10,748 bases of DNA from Chitinophaga pinensis (GTDB lineage: Bacteria; Bacteroidota; Bacteroidia; Flavobacteriales_D; Crocinitomicaceae): NCBI GenBank assembly GCA_945870115.1, contig CAMBRH010000103.1, positions 1-10,748 of the forward strand, written 5' to 3'. A program made the position numbers and the translations under genes. Shown here in pieces: positions 1-7,819 of the stretch; within the stretch, counting starts at the first letter, position 1, and every line of letters starts with the position of its first letter. A model generated the notes under the pieces. It searched no databases and was not told the origin of the DNA. It saw only the letters and a list, made by a program, of their open reading frames with translations.

Positions 1-1
1 G

Positions 2-70
2 GCGGACATTTCTGCTGGATATGAACAGGTTTTGATGCAGTATTTGCTGAAGCGACAAAAAATGATGTAG
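2..70 (+). CDS. Possible 3' end of an unidentified gene (partial)
   Basis: A frame open from base 2 ends in TAG at 68-70 and would encode a 22-residue C-terminus with a helical look (GYEQVLMQYLLKRQ followed by a short Lys/Met tail). The other two plus frames close at 22-24 and 33-35, so this is the longest open frame at the left edge. The base composition is slightly richer in GC than the non-coding DNA that follows, which fits coding sequence. The fragment is too short to assign to a family. If real, the gene converges with the TonB-dependent receptor gene. It could equally be chance. Confidence 0.3.
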   Translation, partial: ADISAGYEQVLMQYLLKRQKMM

Positions 71-199
71 AACGTCACATTTTTAAAAATACCCTGTCAT
101 CGTTATTTCAAAAATTTAAATTTCTCATTTACTAAGGTAAAATCGAAATAGAAATTTTTAAAAAGCCTCGACATGAATCTTTTAAAATGGACTTTGAGT

Positions 200-2800
200 T
201 TATATCCTCAGAATCAATTTCAAATTAAACCTTCTCTGCGTCAAATAATTAGGAATAGCGTAATATTTCCCTGAAACATCTTGAATCCATTGCTTGGAAA
301 GTACATTGTTGATTCCCATTAAATTAAATACTTCAAAAGAAATAATTGCATCCGAAAAACGCGATTTTTTAATTTGTGTTTTTGCTAGGGCGTGTTTTTT
401 CTTTTTCATTAAATCGTAAGAAAGTCCAAGGTCAGTTCTAAAATAGGATTTTTGACGTAAAGTATCTTTATAACGCTCAAAATCTGGCGGACCATAAGGC
501 AAACGAGAACCAAAAAACAATCCAAGTTGCACAGAAAAACTTTCGTAACCAGGCATGTTGTCTTGAAATAAAATGGCAAAATTAATTAGTTGATCTGTCG
601 GTCTAGGAATTCCTTTTGGGTAAATAATAATGCTATCAACTGCTACTTGATCTTCACTTACTCCTTGATAAATTCGTTCTCCAGCTTTGTTGTAATATAA
701 GGTATATTGATCATTTTCAACATTTTCTTTCGTTGATAAAAGTCCCATTTTGAAAAACGATTCGATTCCTTTTACAAACTCACCGTGCAAATTGATGTCC
801 AATCCATAAGCATAGGCTGTTGCCATATTTTCAGCATAATAGAGGGTTCGCACATTATCAACTTCGTAGGGATTTACGTCCCACATGTATTTGTAGTAAA
901 CTTCTGAGGAAAATTTAAATGGAACATCTCGATCCCAAAGTGTAAATAAAAAATCATAGCCTCCAACTACGTGAAATGATTTTTGGGATTTTACATTTAA
1001 GTTTAAATTCCCTTGAATGGTTCTAAATTCTCTGTAAAAAGGTGGTTGATAATACAAACCACTTGATAATTTATATAAAGCAGATCTTTTTCTGATGTTA
1101 CCGTTGTTATAAAAATACGAGCGCGGAAAAAAGCTCAAACTTGCTCTTGGTGTGACGAAAAATTCATTGTTAATTTCTGTATATCCAGCTCGAATTCCTG
1201 ATGTGAAAACCAAGCGATTATAAGAAGATTCAAGTGTGTCAGAATGAAAATTAGTGATTTTTTTTGCTTTATTTTTCTGCTTAACTTTTACAATGTAATT
1301 TTCTTTTGCCTTAAACCATTCCGTTTTATATTGTAAAAATCCTGTAACTCTGGAATTATCCAAACTCAATTTACTTTTGATTGTTTCAAAAAGTTCAACT
1401 TCATTTGGAGATGCTTGCGGCAAACTATAACCAGCAGAATCTATCATTTTCCATTCGCTCAAAACATCACGAAATTTATCTTTTTGGAAATTTACTCCCC
1501 AATAAAGTTTAGAAGTTTTATTAATCCTATATGATCCATTGTGGTAAACATTGATTATTGTAGCGTTTAATTTATTTCGAGCATGATTTAAAAAAGTTCC
1601 AACACCTACCGTTGCAATTGAATCGCCAAATGCTTCCTTGGAAGGATCTGTTTCCAATAAATTGATGAAATATTGACCTTGAATATCAAAATTTTCTCGT
1701 TCGTCTGTATTAAAAACTGATGCATAAAAATCCAGTTGTGTTTTTTTATTTACCGCCCATTTCAAAGCTGTTCCAGTCGTAATGGTTTGAAAACGTGTTT
1801 GCTCTTGTCCGTCAAAGTAAATTTTAAAACGATAAGCTTCATTCACTGTTCCAAAATCAGTTTCTGCAGTTACAGGTGTAAAACGGTAATTATTGGATGA
1901 AAAGTGAACAATATTACTCCAAAGTAAATTTTCTGTAATATTATAATTTAGTAAAACTTGTCCGTCATAAAAAACGGGATTGTAATTTCCTTTTGTAGGT
2001 AATGAATTTAGTAAATAACCATTTGCACGGTATCTTGCTCCCGCTAAATAGTTTAACCTAGAATTTACAGCATGTGAAACGTGTGCCTCAACTCCCAGCA
2101 AAGAAGCCATAACTGATGCATTGAGTGAATCTGGAGTTTTGTAAGTGATGTCTAAAACAGAACTTAATTTATCGCCATATCTCGCATCAAAACCACCACC
2201 GCTAAAGCTAATTCCTTCCACCAAAGCCGTATTTATAAAACTCAAACCTTCTTGTTGACCAGAACGAGTAAGAAAAGGGCGATTGATTAAAAAATCATTT
2301 ACGTAAACTAAATTTTCATCGTAATTTCCACCGCGAACATTGTAATTTGATGTTAATTCATTGTTTGAACTTGCGGCTGTAGTAAAAATCAAGGTTCTTT
2401 CTACACTTGCATTTGGAAAAGTTTGAATGTCTAATTTTGGTAACTTAAAAAACAAAATATCTTGTTCTTGAAAATTTTTGATGATAATTTCTTTTAATCC
2501 TAAAATTTGAAATGTTATGTCGTCAACTTTATTGATTGCTTTTTCATTTACAGAATATATTTTTTTAATTTCAACAGTATCAATTCTGAAAACAAATTCA
2601 ACATCTTTATTTGCAGGAATTTCAACTGAAAATTTTCCTTTTTCGTCTGAGTAAAAAACCTTGTCTAGAAGAAGTACGTATAGCTTTACGTTCTCTAAAG
2701 CGTTACCTTTTTTATCTACGCATTTACCTTCAACTTTCCCAGTTTGGGAAAACGAAAAATTAAAAAGCAAAAAAATTGTGATAATAAGGAAATACTTCAT
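200..2800 (-). CDS. TonB-dependent outer-membrane receptor with carboxypeptidase-regulatory-like N-terminal domain
   Basis: 866 residues. Residues 1-18 form a signal peptide ending FSFS before Gln19. Residues about 22-98 resemble the carboxypeptidase-regulatory-like (CarboxypepD_reg) domain that precedes the plug in many Bacteroidota receptors (GKVEGKCVDKKGNALENVKL, then SDEKGKFSVEIP). The plug covers about 110-221, with the NVRGGNYDENLVYVNDF stretch (RGG at 156-158) and the closing GGGFDARYGDKLSSVLDI segment. The rest is a beta-rich barrel with alternating aromatic strands, ending in RRFNLKLILRI. Family knowledge: such receptors use TonB/ExbBD energy to move large ligands (siderophores, cobalamin, glycans, peptides) across the outer membrane. 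The ligand cannot be read from this sequence; no SusD-like partner or TonB gene is adjacent, so a glycan role has no local support. The start at 2800 is set by the signal peptide and by a -7-like box 38 bases upstream. It is divergent from the DUF2461 gene. Confidence 0.93.
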   Translation of the reverse strand: MKYFLIITIFLLFNFSFSQTGKVEGKCVDKKGNALENVKLYVLLLDKVFYSDEKGKFSVEIPANKDVEFVFRIDTVEIKKIYSVNEKAINKVDDITFQILGLKEIIIKNFQEQDILFFKLPKLDIQTFPNASVERTLIFTTAASSNNELTSNYNVRGGNYDENLVYVNDFLINRPFLTRSGQQEGLSFINTALVEGISFSGGGFDARYGDKLSSVLDITYKTPDSLNASVMASLLGVEAHVSHAVNSRLNYLAGARYRANGYLLNSLPTKGNYNPVFYDGQVLLNYNITENLLWSNIVHFSSNNYRFTPVTAETDFGTVNEAYRFKIYFDGQEQTRFQTITTGTALKWAVNKKTQLDFYASVFNTDERENFDIQGQYFINLLETDPSKEAFGDSIATVGVGTFLNHARNKLNATIINVYHNGSYRINKTSKLYWGVNFQKDKFRDVLSEWKMIDSAGYSLPQASPNEVELFETIKSKLSLDNSRVTGFLQYKTEWFKAKENYIVKVKQKNKAKKITNFHSDTLESSYNRLVFTSGIRAGYTEINNEFFVTPRASLSFFPRSYFYNNGNIRKRSALYKLSSGLYYQPPFYREFRTIQGNLNLNVKSQKSFHVVGGYDFLFTLWDRDVPFKFSSEVYYKYMWDVNPYEVDNVRTLYYAENMATAYAYGLDINLHGEFVKGIESFFKMGLLSTKENVENDQYTLYYNKAGERIYQGVSEDQVAVDSIIIYPKGIPRPTDQLINFAILFQDNMPGYESFSVQLGLFFGSRLPYGPPDFERYKDTLRQKSYFRTDLGLSYDLMKKKKHALAKTQIKKSRFSDAIISFEVFNLMGINNVLSKQWIQDVSGKYYAIPNYLTQRRFNLKLILRI

Positions 2801-2838
2801 TGTAAAGTTAAACGAAAATCTATTTGAATTATTTTGAA

Positions 2839-2846
2839 CAAAGATA
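2839..2846 (-). promoter_or_regulatory. -7-like promoter box for the TonB-dependent receptor gene
   Basis: On the minus strand this reads TATCTTTG, an exact match to the Bacteroidota -7 consensus TAnnTTTG. It lies 38 bases before the receptor start codon, leaving a leader of about 30 bases. No clean TTG lies at the usual -33 distance (the region has TTC-type triplets only), so the upstream half is weak. Confidence 0.5.
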
Positions 2847-2923
2847 AAAAATAAAATGATTTTGAAATGAAACGCTTTTTTTAAAGTAATTAATATTATT
2901 TTATACCTTTCATCCTTTTTCTT

Positions 2924-2953
2924 TTGTTTTTTTAGTCAATTGTACTACTTTTA
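2924..2953 (+). promoter_or_regulatory. Candidate promoter for the DUF2461 gene
   Basis: TTG at 2924-2926, a 19-base spacer, then TACTTTTA at 2946-2953, which matches TAnnTTTG except in the last base. The arrangement equals that found before the lipoprotein gene at 7921. The start codon follows after 17 bases, giving a very short leader. Confidence 0.4.
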
Positions 2954-2970
2954 TCGACAAAAACTGTAAA

Positions 2971-3645
2971 ATGGCATTTTTTCAACAAGAATTTATTGAT
3001 TTTTTCATAGAATTAGCACCAAATAACAACAAGGATTGGTTTGATGTGAATAGAAAACGCTATGAAAATTTCGTTAAAGATCCATTCAATAGTTTTGTTC
3101 AGCATTTAATAAGTGAAATTAGTAAAACGGATAAAAACTTCAGTGACTTAGAACCGAAACATTTTGTTTTTAGAATAAATAAAGATGTTCGTTTTTCAAA
3201 AGATAAAAGTCCATATAAATTAATGGTTTCTGCCGTTGTAGCACCCAATGGCAAAAAAAGTAAGGCTGTTAATGGCGTTTATTTTGAATTAACACCTGAA
3301 CATGTTCGTGTTTATGGTGGCGTTTACGAAATTGACAAGGATGATTTACTTATTGTTAGAGAAGGAATTGCTCAAAACCCAAAGAAGTTTAAAGATTTAT
3401 ACACAGACAAAAAATTTGTTTCCCTTTTTGGAGAATTAAGAGGTGAAAAAAATAAAATAATTCCCAAAGAATTAAGAGAAGCAGCAGAAAAAGAAAATTT
3501 AATATTCAATAAACAATGGTATTTTTTTGCTGAATTTCCAGTTGAAACAATTTTGAGTGAGAACTTAGATAAACTAATTTTAGATTGCTTTGAAACTGGT
3601 AAACCGATGGAAAAGTATTTTAATGATATGATAAAAAGACTTTAA
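2971..3645 (+). CDS. DUF2461 family protein (TIGR02453-like)
   Basis: 224 residues, close to the usual length of the DUF2461/TIGR02453 family. Recognised from three conserved blocks: NNNKDWFDVNRKRYE at 18-32, FRINKDVRFSKDKSPYK at 67-83, and YFELTPEHVRVYGGVYE at about 104-120, the last corresponding to the family's 'Y..L.P....GGG' region. No signal peptide or membrane segment, so it is probably cytoplasmic. The biochemical role of the family is not established, and nothing in the neighbourhood points to one. The start ATG at 2971 sits directly after the promoter-like site, and the N-terminus FFQQEFIDFFIELAPNNN aligns with how family members begin. It is transcribed away from the receptor gene and is followed by a 111-base structured spacer, so it is probably a single-gene unit. 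Confidence 0.88.
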   Translation: MAFFQQEFIDFFIELAPNNNKDWFDVNRKRYENFVKDPFNSFVQHLISEISKTDKNFSDLEPKHFVFRINKDVRFSKDKSPYKLMVSAVVAPNGKKSKAVNGVYFELTPEHVRVYGGVYEIDKDDLLIVREGIAQNPKKFKDLYTDKKFVSLFGELRGEKNKIIPKELREAAEKENLIFNKQWYFFAEFPVETILSENLDKLILDCFETGKPMEKYFNDMIKRL

Positions 3646-3670
3646 ATTAATAATATATCAAAATAAAACT

Positions 3671-3737
3671 AGGGGGATAAAACTTTTGTAAAAGTGTTAT
3701 TTTAATTGGTCACCCCTCCTGCCTCCCCTCAAAGGGA
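3671..3737. repeat. Structured GC-rich intergenic element (possible dispersed repeat and/or terminator)
   Basis: Three complementary pairs lie in this spacer. AGGGG (3671-3675) can pair with CCCCT (3713-3717); between them ACTTTT (3682-3687) and AAAAGT (3690-3695) form a tight hairpin; and CTCCC (3724-3728) pairs with GGGAG (3734-3738) around CTCAAA. The CACCCCTCCTGCC/CTCCCCTCAAAGGGAG stretch is much richer in GC than its surroundings. It resembles short C-rich/G-rich intergenic repeats I associate with Flavobacteriales genomes, but copy number cannot be checked here. It could also act as the terminator of the DUF2461 gene, or fold in the leader of the S9 peptidase mRNA. Confidence 0.4.
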
Positions 3738-3756
3738 GAAATAAAATGTAATAATT

Positions 3757-5883
3757 ATGAAAAAAGTATTCACACTATTATTTATAGGAGCTAGTTTTTT
3801 TAGCTTCTCACAAAAAAAACAATTGACATTAAAAGAATCTGTCATGCAACAGTATCGTCAATTTGCTCCCGATCAATTAACCATGTTTCAATGGATTCCT
3901 AATACCTCAGAATATACGTTTTTAGATAAGTACATTGTTTTGAAAAAAGGTGATGCTAAAACTGATAAAGTAGAAGTTTTGATTACAATTGAGGAGTTAA
4001 ACACAGCTTTGAAATCAAAATTGGGCTGGTTTTCTGGATTTGAATGGAAAGATCAATTTGTTTTTTTAGTGAATGATGGAACACATTTTTACAGCTATGA
4101 CACAAAATCAAAAACTGGAAGATTAATTTTAGAAGTTAATGAAGAAGCTGCAAATCAAAGCTTTCAGAAAAATGTAGAATATTTAGCTTACACAATTGAA
4201 AATAATTTGCAAGTTCGCACTGCTGACGGAAAAACGATTGTAGTTACAAATAATCTAGATCCAGACATTGTTTCTGGTCAAACTTATGCACGAAGTGAAT
4301 TCGGTATTACAAACGGAATTTTTTGGTCTCCAAGTGGAAATTTTTTAGCTTTTGCTCAAAAAGACGAATCAGATGTGCACAATTATCCTTTGTTAGATAT
4401 CAATGAAACGCCAGGGAAATTAGAAAGTATTAAATATCCAATGGCAGGACAACTTTCTGAAAAACCACGCATCGGTATTTTTAATTTTAAAACAAAATAC
4501 ACCGCTTTTATTTCGCCAAAAGGAGGAAGCGATAATTATTTGACAAATGTTTGTTGGACACCAGACGAAAAACACCTTTTGATTGCAGAAGTAAGTAGAG
4601 CGCAAAATCACATGTGGTTGAATTTATACAATGCTGAATCTGGAAATTTTATTAAAACATTATTTGAAGAACACAATGACAAATGGATTGAACCAGAACA
4701 TCCAGCATTTTTTCCTTCAGATGCCTCATCAAATTTTGTATGGATTAGTGAAAGAGATGGCTTCAATAATTTATACTATTATGATATAACGGGGAAATTG
4801 ATCAAACAATTAACTGCAAATAAATTTGTAACTAAAGAAATTGTAACATCAATAAATAAAGGTAAAGAAATTGTTTTTTGTGCAACAGGAGAAAATCCTA
4901 CGAATAATTTATATTACTCAGTTTCTTTGGAAGGAAAACAACGAATTTTAACAAAAACTGAAGGAACGCATCACATCGAAATTTCTTCTGATGCAAAATG
5001 GATTTTTGATGAATATTCAAATCATTCAACCCCTTCTAAATCAACATTATTAGATGCTTCGGGGACAGAAAAGAAAACCTTATTAACTTCGGATAATAAA
5101 TTAGCTGATTATTCTCTTGGAACAACTGAAATAAAGGTTATCAAAGGAAAAGACGGTTCGGATTTATACACTCGATTAATTAAACCAAGTAATTTTGATC
5201 CTTCAAAAAAATACCCAGTTTTAGTTTATGTTTACGGTGGCCCTCACGCACAAATGATTACAAATTCTTGGCTTGATGGAGCGAATTTATGGATGCATTG
5301 GATGGCAGATCAAGGATATTTGATTTTCACTTTAGATAATCGTGGTTCAGGAGAAAGAGGATTTGCTTTTGAAAGTGGAATTCACCGTCAATTGGGAACA
5401 ATTGAAATGGAAGATCAAATGACAGGAGTCGAATATTTGAAATCCTTGGCTTATGTTGATGGAAATAGATTAGCAGTTCACGGTTGGTCTTTTGGGGGAT
5501 TCATGACAACTTCCTTAATGCTTCGTCAAGGTGAAACATTTAAAGTTGGTGTTGCAGGTGGGCCAGTTACAGATTGGAAATTCTACGAAGCAATGTATGG
5601 TGAACGTTACATGGACAAACCAGACGAAAATACAGAAGGTTACAAACAGTCAAGTTTATTGACTCACGCAGGAAATCTTAAAGGAGATTTATTGTTAATT
5701 CATGGAACTTCTGACGATGTTGTTGTGATGCAACATAATTTTGCTTTGGTAAAAAAATTCGTTGAGCTAGGAATTCAAATGGACTTTTTCCCTTATCCAA
5801 TGCACAAACACAATGTAGGCGGAAAAGACCGAGTGCATTTGATGGAAAAGGTATTGAATTATGTGATTGAGGAGAATAAGTAA
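3757..5883 (+). CDS. Exported S9 family serine peptidase, dipeptidyl-peptidase-IV-like (S9B)
   Basis: 708 residues with a signal peptide (MKKVFTLLFIGASFFSFS, cleavage before Gln19). The N-terminal two thirds (about 95-440) are the DPPIV-type beta-propeller, with blade-like repeats such as GIFWSPSGNFLAFAQKDES and NVCWTPDEKHLLIAEVSR. The C-terminal alpha/beta-hydrolase domain spans about 465-708. The catalytic triad is visible: Ser578 in GWSFGG, Asp653 in HGTSDDVV, and His685 in PMHKHNVGG (His683 is nearby). Tyr493 in YGGPHAQ matches the oxyanion-hole tyrosine, and DNRGSGERG (527-535) is the usual family segment. Glu181 in YARSEFGI is a candidate for the glutamate that binds the substrate amino terminus. 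Family knowledge: such enzymes release Xaa-Pro dipeptides (or tripeptides in the prolyl tripeptidyl group) from peptide N-termini, normally in the periplasm or at the surface. No T9SS C-terminal sorting domain is seen. All key residues are present, so it should be active. It is followed after 5 bases by the SDR gene. Confidence 0.93.
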   Translation: MKKVFTLLFIGASFFSFSQKKQLTLKESVMQQYRQFAPDQLTMFQWIPNTSEYTFLDKYIVLKKGDAKTDKVEVLITIEELNTALKSKLGWFSGFEWKDQFVFLVNDGTHFYSYDTKSKTGRLILEVNEEAANQSFQKNVEYLAYTIENNLQVRTADGKTIVVTNNLDPDIVSGQTYARSEFGITNGIFWSPSGNFLAFAQKDESDVHNYPLLDINETPGKLESIKYPMAGQLSEKPRIGIFNFKTKYTAFISPKGGSDNYLTNVCWTPDEKHLLIAEVSRAQNHMWLNLYNAESGNFIKTLFEEHNDKWIEPEHPAFFPSDASSNFVWISERDGFNNLYYYDITGKLIKQLTANKFVTKEIVTSINKGKEIVFCATGENPTNNLYYSVSLEGKQRILTKTEGTHHIEISSDAKWIFDEYSNHSTPSKSTLLDASGTEKKTLLTSDNKLADYSLGTTEIKVIKGKDGSDLYTRLIKPSNFDPSKKYPVLVYVYGGPHAQMITNSWLDGANLWMHWMADQGYLIFTLDNRGSGERGFAFESGIHRQLGTIEMEDQMTGVEYLKSLAYVDGNRLAVHGWSFGGFMTTSLMLRQGETFKVGVAGGPVTDWKFYEAMYGERYMDKPDENTEGYKQSSLLTHAGNLKGDLLLIHGTSDDVVVMQHNFALVKKFVELGIQMDFFPYPMHKHNVGGKDRVHLMEKVLNYVIEENK

Positions 5884-5888
5884 GATTT

Positions 5889-6773
5889 ATGAAAATCTTA
5901 ATAACAGGTTCAAACGGACTTCTTGGACAAAAAATCGTCAAATTGTGTCTTAAAAGAGGCATTCAGTTTTTGGCAACTTCAAAGGGCGAAAATAGAAATC
6001 CAGATTGTCCTGAAAGCAACTATTTTAATTTAGACATAACAAATAAATTGCAGATAAATGGTGTTTTTGAAGCCTTTTATCCAACACATGTGATTCATAC
6101 AGCAGCAATTACAAACGTTGATCAATGTGAAAGCGATAGAGAATTGTGTCAAGAAGTAAATATTGATGCAACGAAATCACTTTTTGATGTAACACAGCGG
6201 TTTTTTGCTCACTTTTTATTTGTTTCAACCGATTTTGTGTTTGATGGAACAAAAGGAAAATATTCTGAAGAGGACAAAGTAAATCCCTTGAGTTTTTATG
6301 CAGAATCAAAAGTGGAAGCGGAGAATTTTTTAATTAATTCAGAATACAAAAATTGGTCAATTGCTCGTACAATCATTGTTTTTGGACAAGGAAATAACCT
6401 TTCTCGATCAAATATTGTGCTCTGGGTAAAAGATTCACTTTCTAATAATCAAGCAATAAAAGTTGTGAACGATCAATTTCGCTGTCCTACTTGGGCAGAA
6501 GATTTAGCTTGGGGTTGCATTGCTATTTGCGAGAAATCAAAAATTGGCATTTATCATTTATCTGGAAAAGATTATGTTTCCATGTATAATTTTGCCATTC
6601 AAATAGCCGATTTTTACAAATTAGATAAATCTTTAATTGAAGAAATAAGTTCTGCAAGTTTGAATCAAACTGCAAAAAGGCCTCTGAACACAGGGTTTGA
6701 TATTTCTAAAGCGAAAAATGAATTGGGCTATAATCCAAAATCCCTGAAAGAATGTTTGGGCTTGATAAAATAA
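5889..6773 (+). CDS. RmlD-like extended SDR (dTDP-4-dehydrorhamnose reductase family)
   Basis: 294 residues, the usual length for RmlD-type reductases. The N-terminus is a Rossmann dinucleotide site, MKILITGSNGLLGQ (Gly7, Gly10, Gly13). The middle part carries HTAAITNVDQCESD and VNIDATKSL, the family's pattern. VSTDFVFDG (Ser113, Thr114, Asp115) and YAESK (Tyr137, Lys141) supply the SDR catalytic Ser/Thr-Tyr-Lys set. Later FRCPTWAEDLA and GIYHLSGKD match the substrate-binding half. Family knowledge: RmlD reduces dTDP-4-keto-rhamnose with NAD(P)H. No rmlA, rmlB or rmlC lies in the window, so a true rhamnose role is unsupported and another nucleotide-sugar or related substrate is equally possible. 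It is cytoplasmic. It starts 5 bases after the peptidase stop, implying cotranscription, although the two products work in different compartments. A hairpin follows its stop codon by one base. Confidence 0.87.
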   Translation: MKILITGSNGLLGQKIVKLCLKRGIQFLATSKGENRNPDCPESNYFNLDITNKLQINGVFEAFYPTHVIHTAAITNVDQCESDRELCQEVNIDATKSLFDVTQRFFAHFLFVSTDFVFDGTKGKYSEEDKVNPLSFYAESKVEAENFLINSEYKNWSIARTIIVFGQGNNLSRSNIVLWVKDSLSNNQAIKVVNDQFRCPTWAEDLAWGCIAICEKSKIGIYHLSGKDYVSMYNFAIQIADFYKLDKSLIEEISSASLNQTAKRPLNTGFDISKAKNELGYNPKSLKECLGLIK

Positions 6774-6774
6774 A

Positions 6775-6792
6775 TGACCCGTTTATGGGTCA
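6775..6792. terminator. Hairpin just after the SDR stop codon, likely transcription terminator
   Basis: TGACCC (6775-6780), loop GTTTAT, GGGTCA (6787-6792): a perfect 6-bp stem starting one base after the TAA. It is followed by AT-rich but not strictly T-rich sequence, so it is not a textbook intrinsic terminator. Its place between convergent genes suits transcription termination, possibly in both directions. Confidence 0.5.
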
Positions 6793-6798
6793 AATGTT

Positions 6799-6963
6799 TA
6801 TACCAATTTAAATTTGATTTCACTGCTTTAATTTTTTGGTATAATACTCGCCGTAGCTTTGCTTACTGGAATTTTTATTCCAGGAAATTCAAAGCAAAAG
6901 CGGTATTATAACTAAAGAAAGTAAAATGTGAAAGCAACTCCATAGGAGTCGCATGTAGGTATA
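6799..6963. repeat. Long nested palindromic element (MITE/REP-like, non-coding)
   Basis: An imperfect inverted repeat is centred near 6875. From the outside in: TATACC (6799-6804) with GGTATA (6958-6963); TTTCAC (6818-6823) with GTGAAA (6928-6933); TATAATAC (6840-6847) with GTATTATA (6903-6910), both followed inward by CGC (6849-6851 and 6900-6902); GCTTTGCTT with its counterpart in CAAAGCAAAAGC (one bulged A); and a perfect core CTGGAAT (6866-6872), loop TTTT, ATTCCAG (6877-6883). The arms 6818-6872 and 6877-6933 are nearly equal in length. A side hairpin, ACTCC-ATA-GGAGT, lies at 6936-6948. No open frame of note is present. The design fits a MITE or REP-type repeat inserted between convergent genes. 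No target-site duplication is evident and the outer ends are uncertain. Confidence 0.6.
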
Positions 6964-6986
6964 TCTAAGATCACAAACTGTTTTTA

Positions 6987-7805
6987 TTAATGCTGAAAAC
7001 AGCGATCTGGCGGTCCTAAGCGCATGGATAAAATCCCTCCAAAAACAAAATACCAATCTTTTGTATCTGGCGCTCCTCTTCTTCCATAAGTTGAGCCATC
7101 TAAACTTCGATTTGATAATTCTGCAACGATTGGTCCGTTCACGCTACTTAATTCTTCTCTGCTAAAATAACGGCTACTTTTTACATCATCTATGTAATCC
7201 GTAAAAGTTTTTCTCAAGCCGTATTCAAAACTCAAAGAAATATTTTTTGAGAGCGACATTTTGACACCAAAGCCAATTGGCATGCAAATTTGTGTCTTTG
7301 AATAGAAATTTTGATTACTCAAATCTGTTCCTTGACCTTCTGTTCCAAGTACTTGCAATTCAATTAAATCTCCATTGTAATTTGTTTTGGGATTCATTCT
7401 GAAAACTCCAATTTGAGCATACAAGTACGGTGAAATTCGACGTTTTGTGTGCCCAGTTTGATAAGGCAAATAATTAAATTCAACTCCAGAAGCAAACTCG
7501 TAAAAGTCACTTTGAAAAGATAAATTCCGATTTTTAACGACATCTAATTTTGAGTCGGAATCCCTAGCGTCTAAATTTCCATAAGCAAAGGTTGTTCTTA
7601 AGGCCATTCTTGAATGAACATTGTATCTGAAAATTCCTCCAAAAGCTAAATTTGTATTTTGAAAATGATTTGTTGTATTCAAATCGCCAATATAATATGA
7701 ACCGCCCAAAATAATTCCAATCTCCGATTTGGATTTACCATTTTGTCTTTGAGAAAAAGAAATGGCACAAATAAACGCAGAAAGAAATAATAACTTTAAT
7801 TTCAT
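6987..7805 (-). CDS. Outer-membrane beta-barrel protein of the DUF6089/PorG-like family
   Basis: 272 residues from the preferred start at 7805 (MKLKLLFLSAFICAISFSQ, a signal peptide cut before Gln19). An ATG 36 bases upstream (7841) is in frame, but it would put a hydrophilic stretch before the signal peptide and lies upstream of the promoter-like box at 7820-7827, so I reject it. Family marks: EIGIILGGSYYIGDLN (28-43), AFGGIFRYNVHSRMALRTTFAYG (54-76), ISPYLYAQIGVFRMNP (124-139), SFEYGLRKTFTDYIDDV (192-208), and the closing TKDWYFVFGGILSMRLGPPDRCFQH. This is the pattern of the Bacteroidota DUF6089 family, which includes the type IX secretion protein PorG. Known PorG genes often sit near uppS and bamA, and those are not here, so this may be a paralogue with another role. 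It is predicted to be an 8-10 stranded barrel in the outer membrane. It is divergent from the lipoprotein gene and convergent with the SDR. Confidence 0.82.
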   Translation of the reverse strand: MKLKLLFLSAFICAISFSQRQNGKSKSEIGIILGGSYYIGDLNTTNHFQNTNLAFGGIFRYNVHSRMALRTTFAYGNLDARDSDSKLDVVKNRNLSFQSDFYEFASGVEFNYLPYQTGHTKRRISPYLYAQIGVFRMNPKTNYNGDLIELQVLGTEGQGTDLSNQNFYSKTQICMPIGFGVKMSLSKNISLSFEYGLRKTFTDYIDDVKSSRYFSREELSSVNGPIVAELSNRSLDGSTYGRRGAPDTKDWYFVFGGILSMRLGPPDRCFQH

Positions 7806-7819
7806 AATTTTAATAACGC

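Noticed and set aside
71..199. AT palindromes (ATTTTTAAAAAT and AAATTTAAATTT) as a terminator or origin-like site
   Set aside because: They are simple AT runs with no GC stem, and such matches are expected by chance at this base composition.
3681..3688. AACTTTTG as the -7 box of the S9 peptidase promoter
   Set aside because: The first consensus base is wrong, there is no TTG at the right distance upstream, and the site lies inside a hairpin stem; I could not place a promoter for this gene with any confidence.
4420..4611. Minus-strand open frame of 63 codons within the peptidase gene
   Set aside because: It lies wholly inside a well-supported gene, has no recognisable domain and is a shadow frame; the same holds for frames at 5678-5962, 6109-6309 and 10307-10495 on the minus strand.
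6799..6963. The nested palindrome as an integron attC site
   Set aside because: It is an imperfect palindrome, but the ends do not show the conserved GTTRRRY core or its complement, and no integrase or cassette-like array is present.
6978..7002. CTGTTTT/AAAACAG inverted repeat as terminator of the PorG-like gene
   Set aside because: The 7-bp stem overlaps the end of the coding region, has an 11-base loop, and on the minus strand is not followed by a T-run; it is probably chance in AT-rich DNA.
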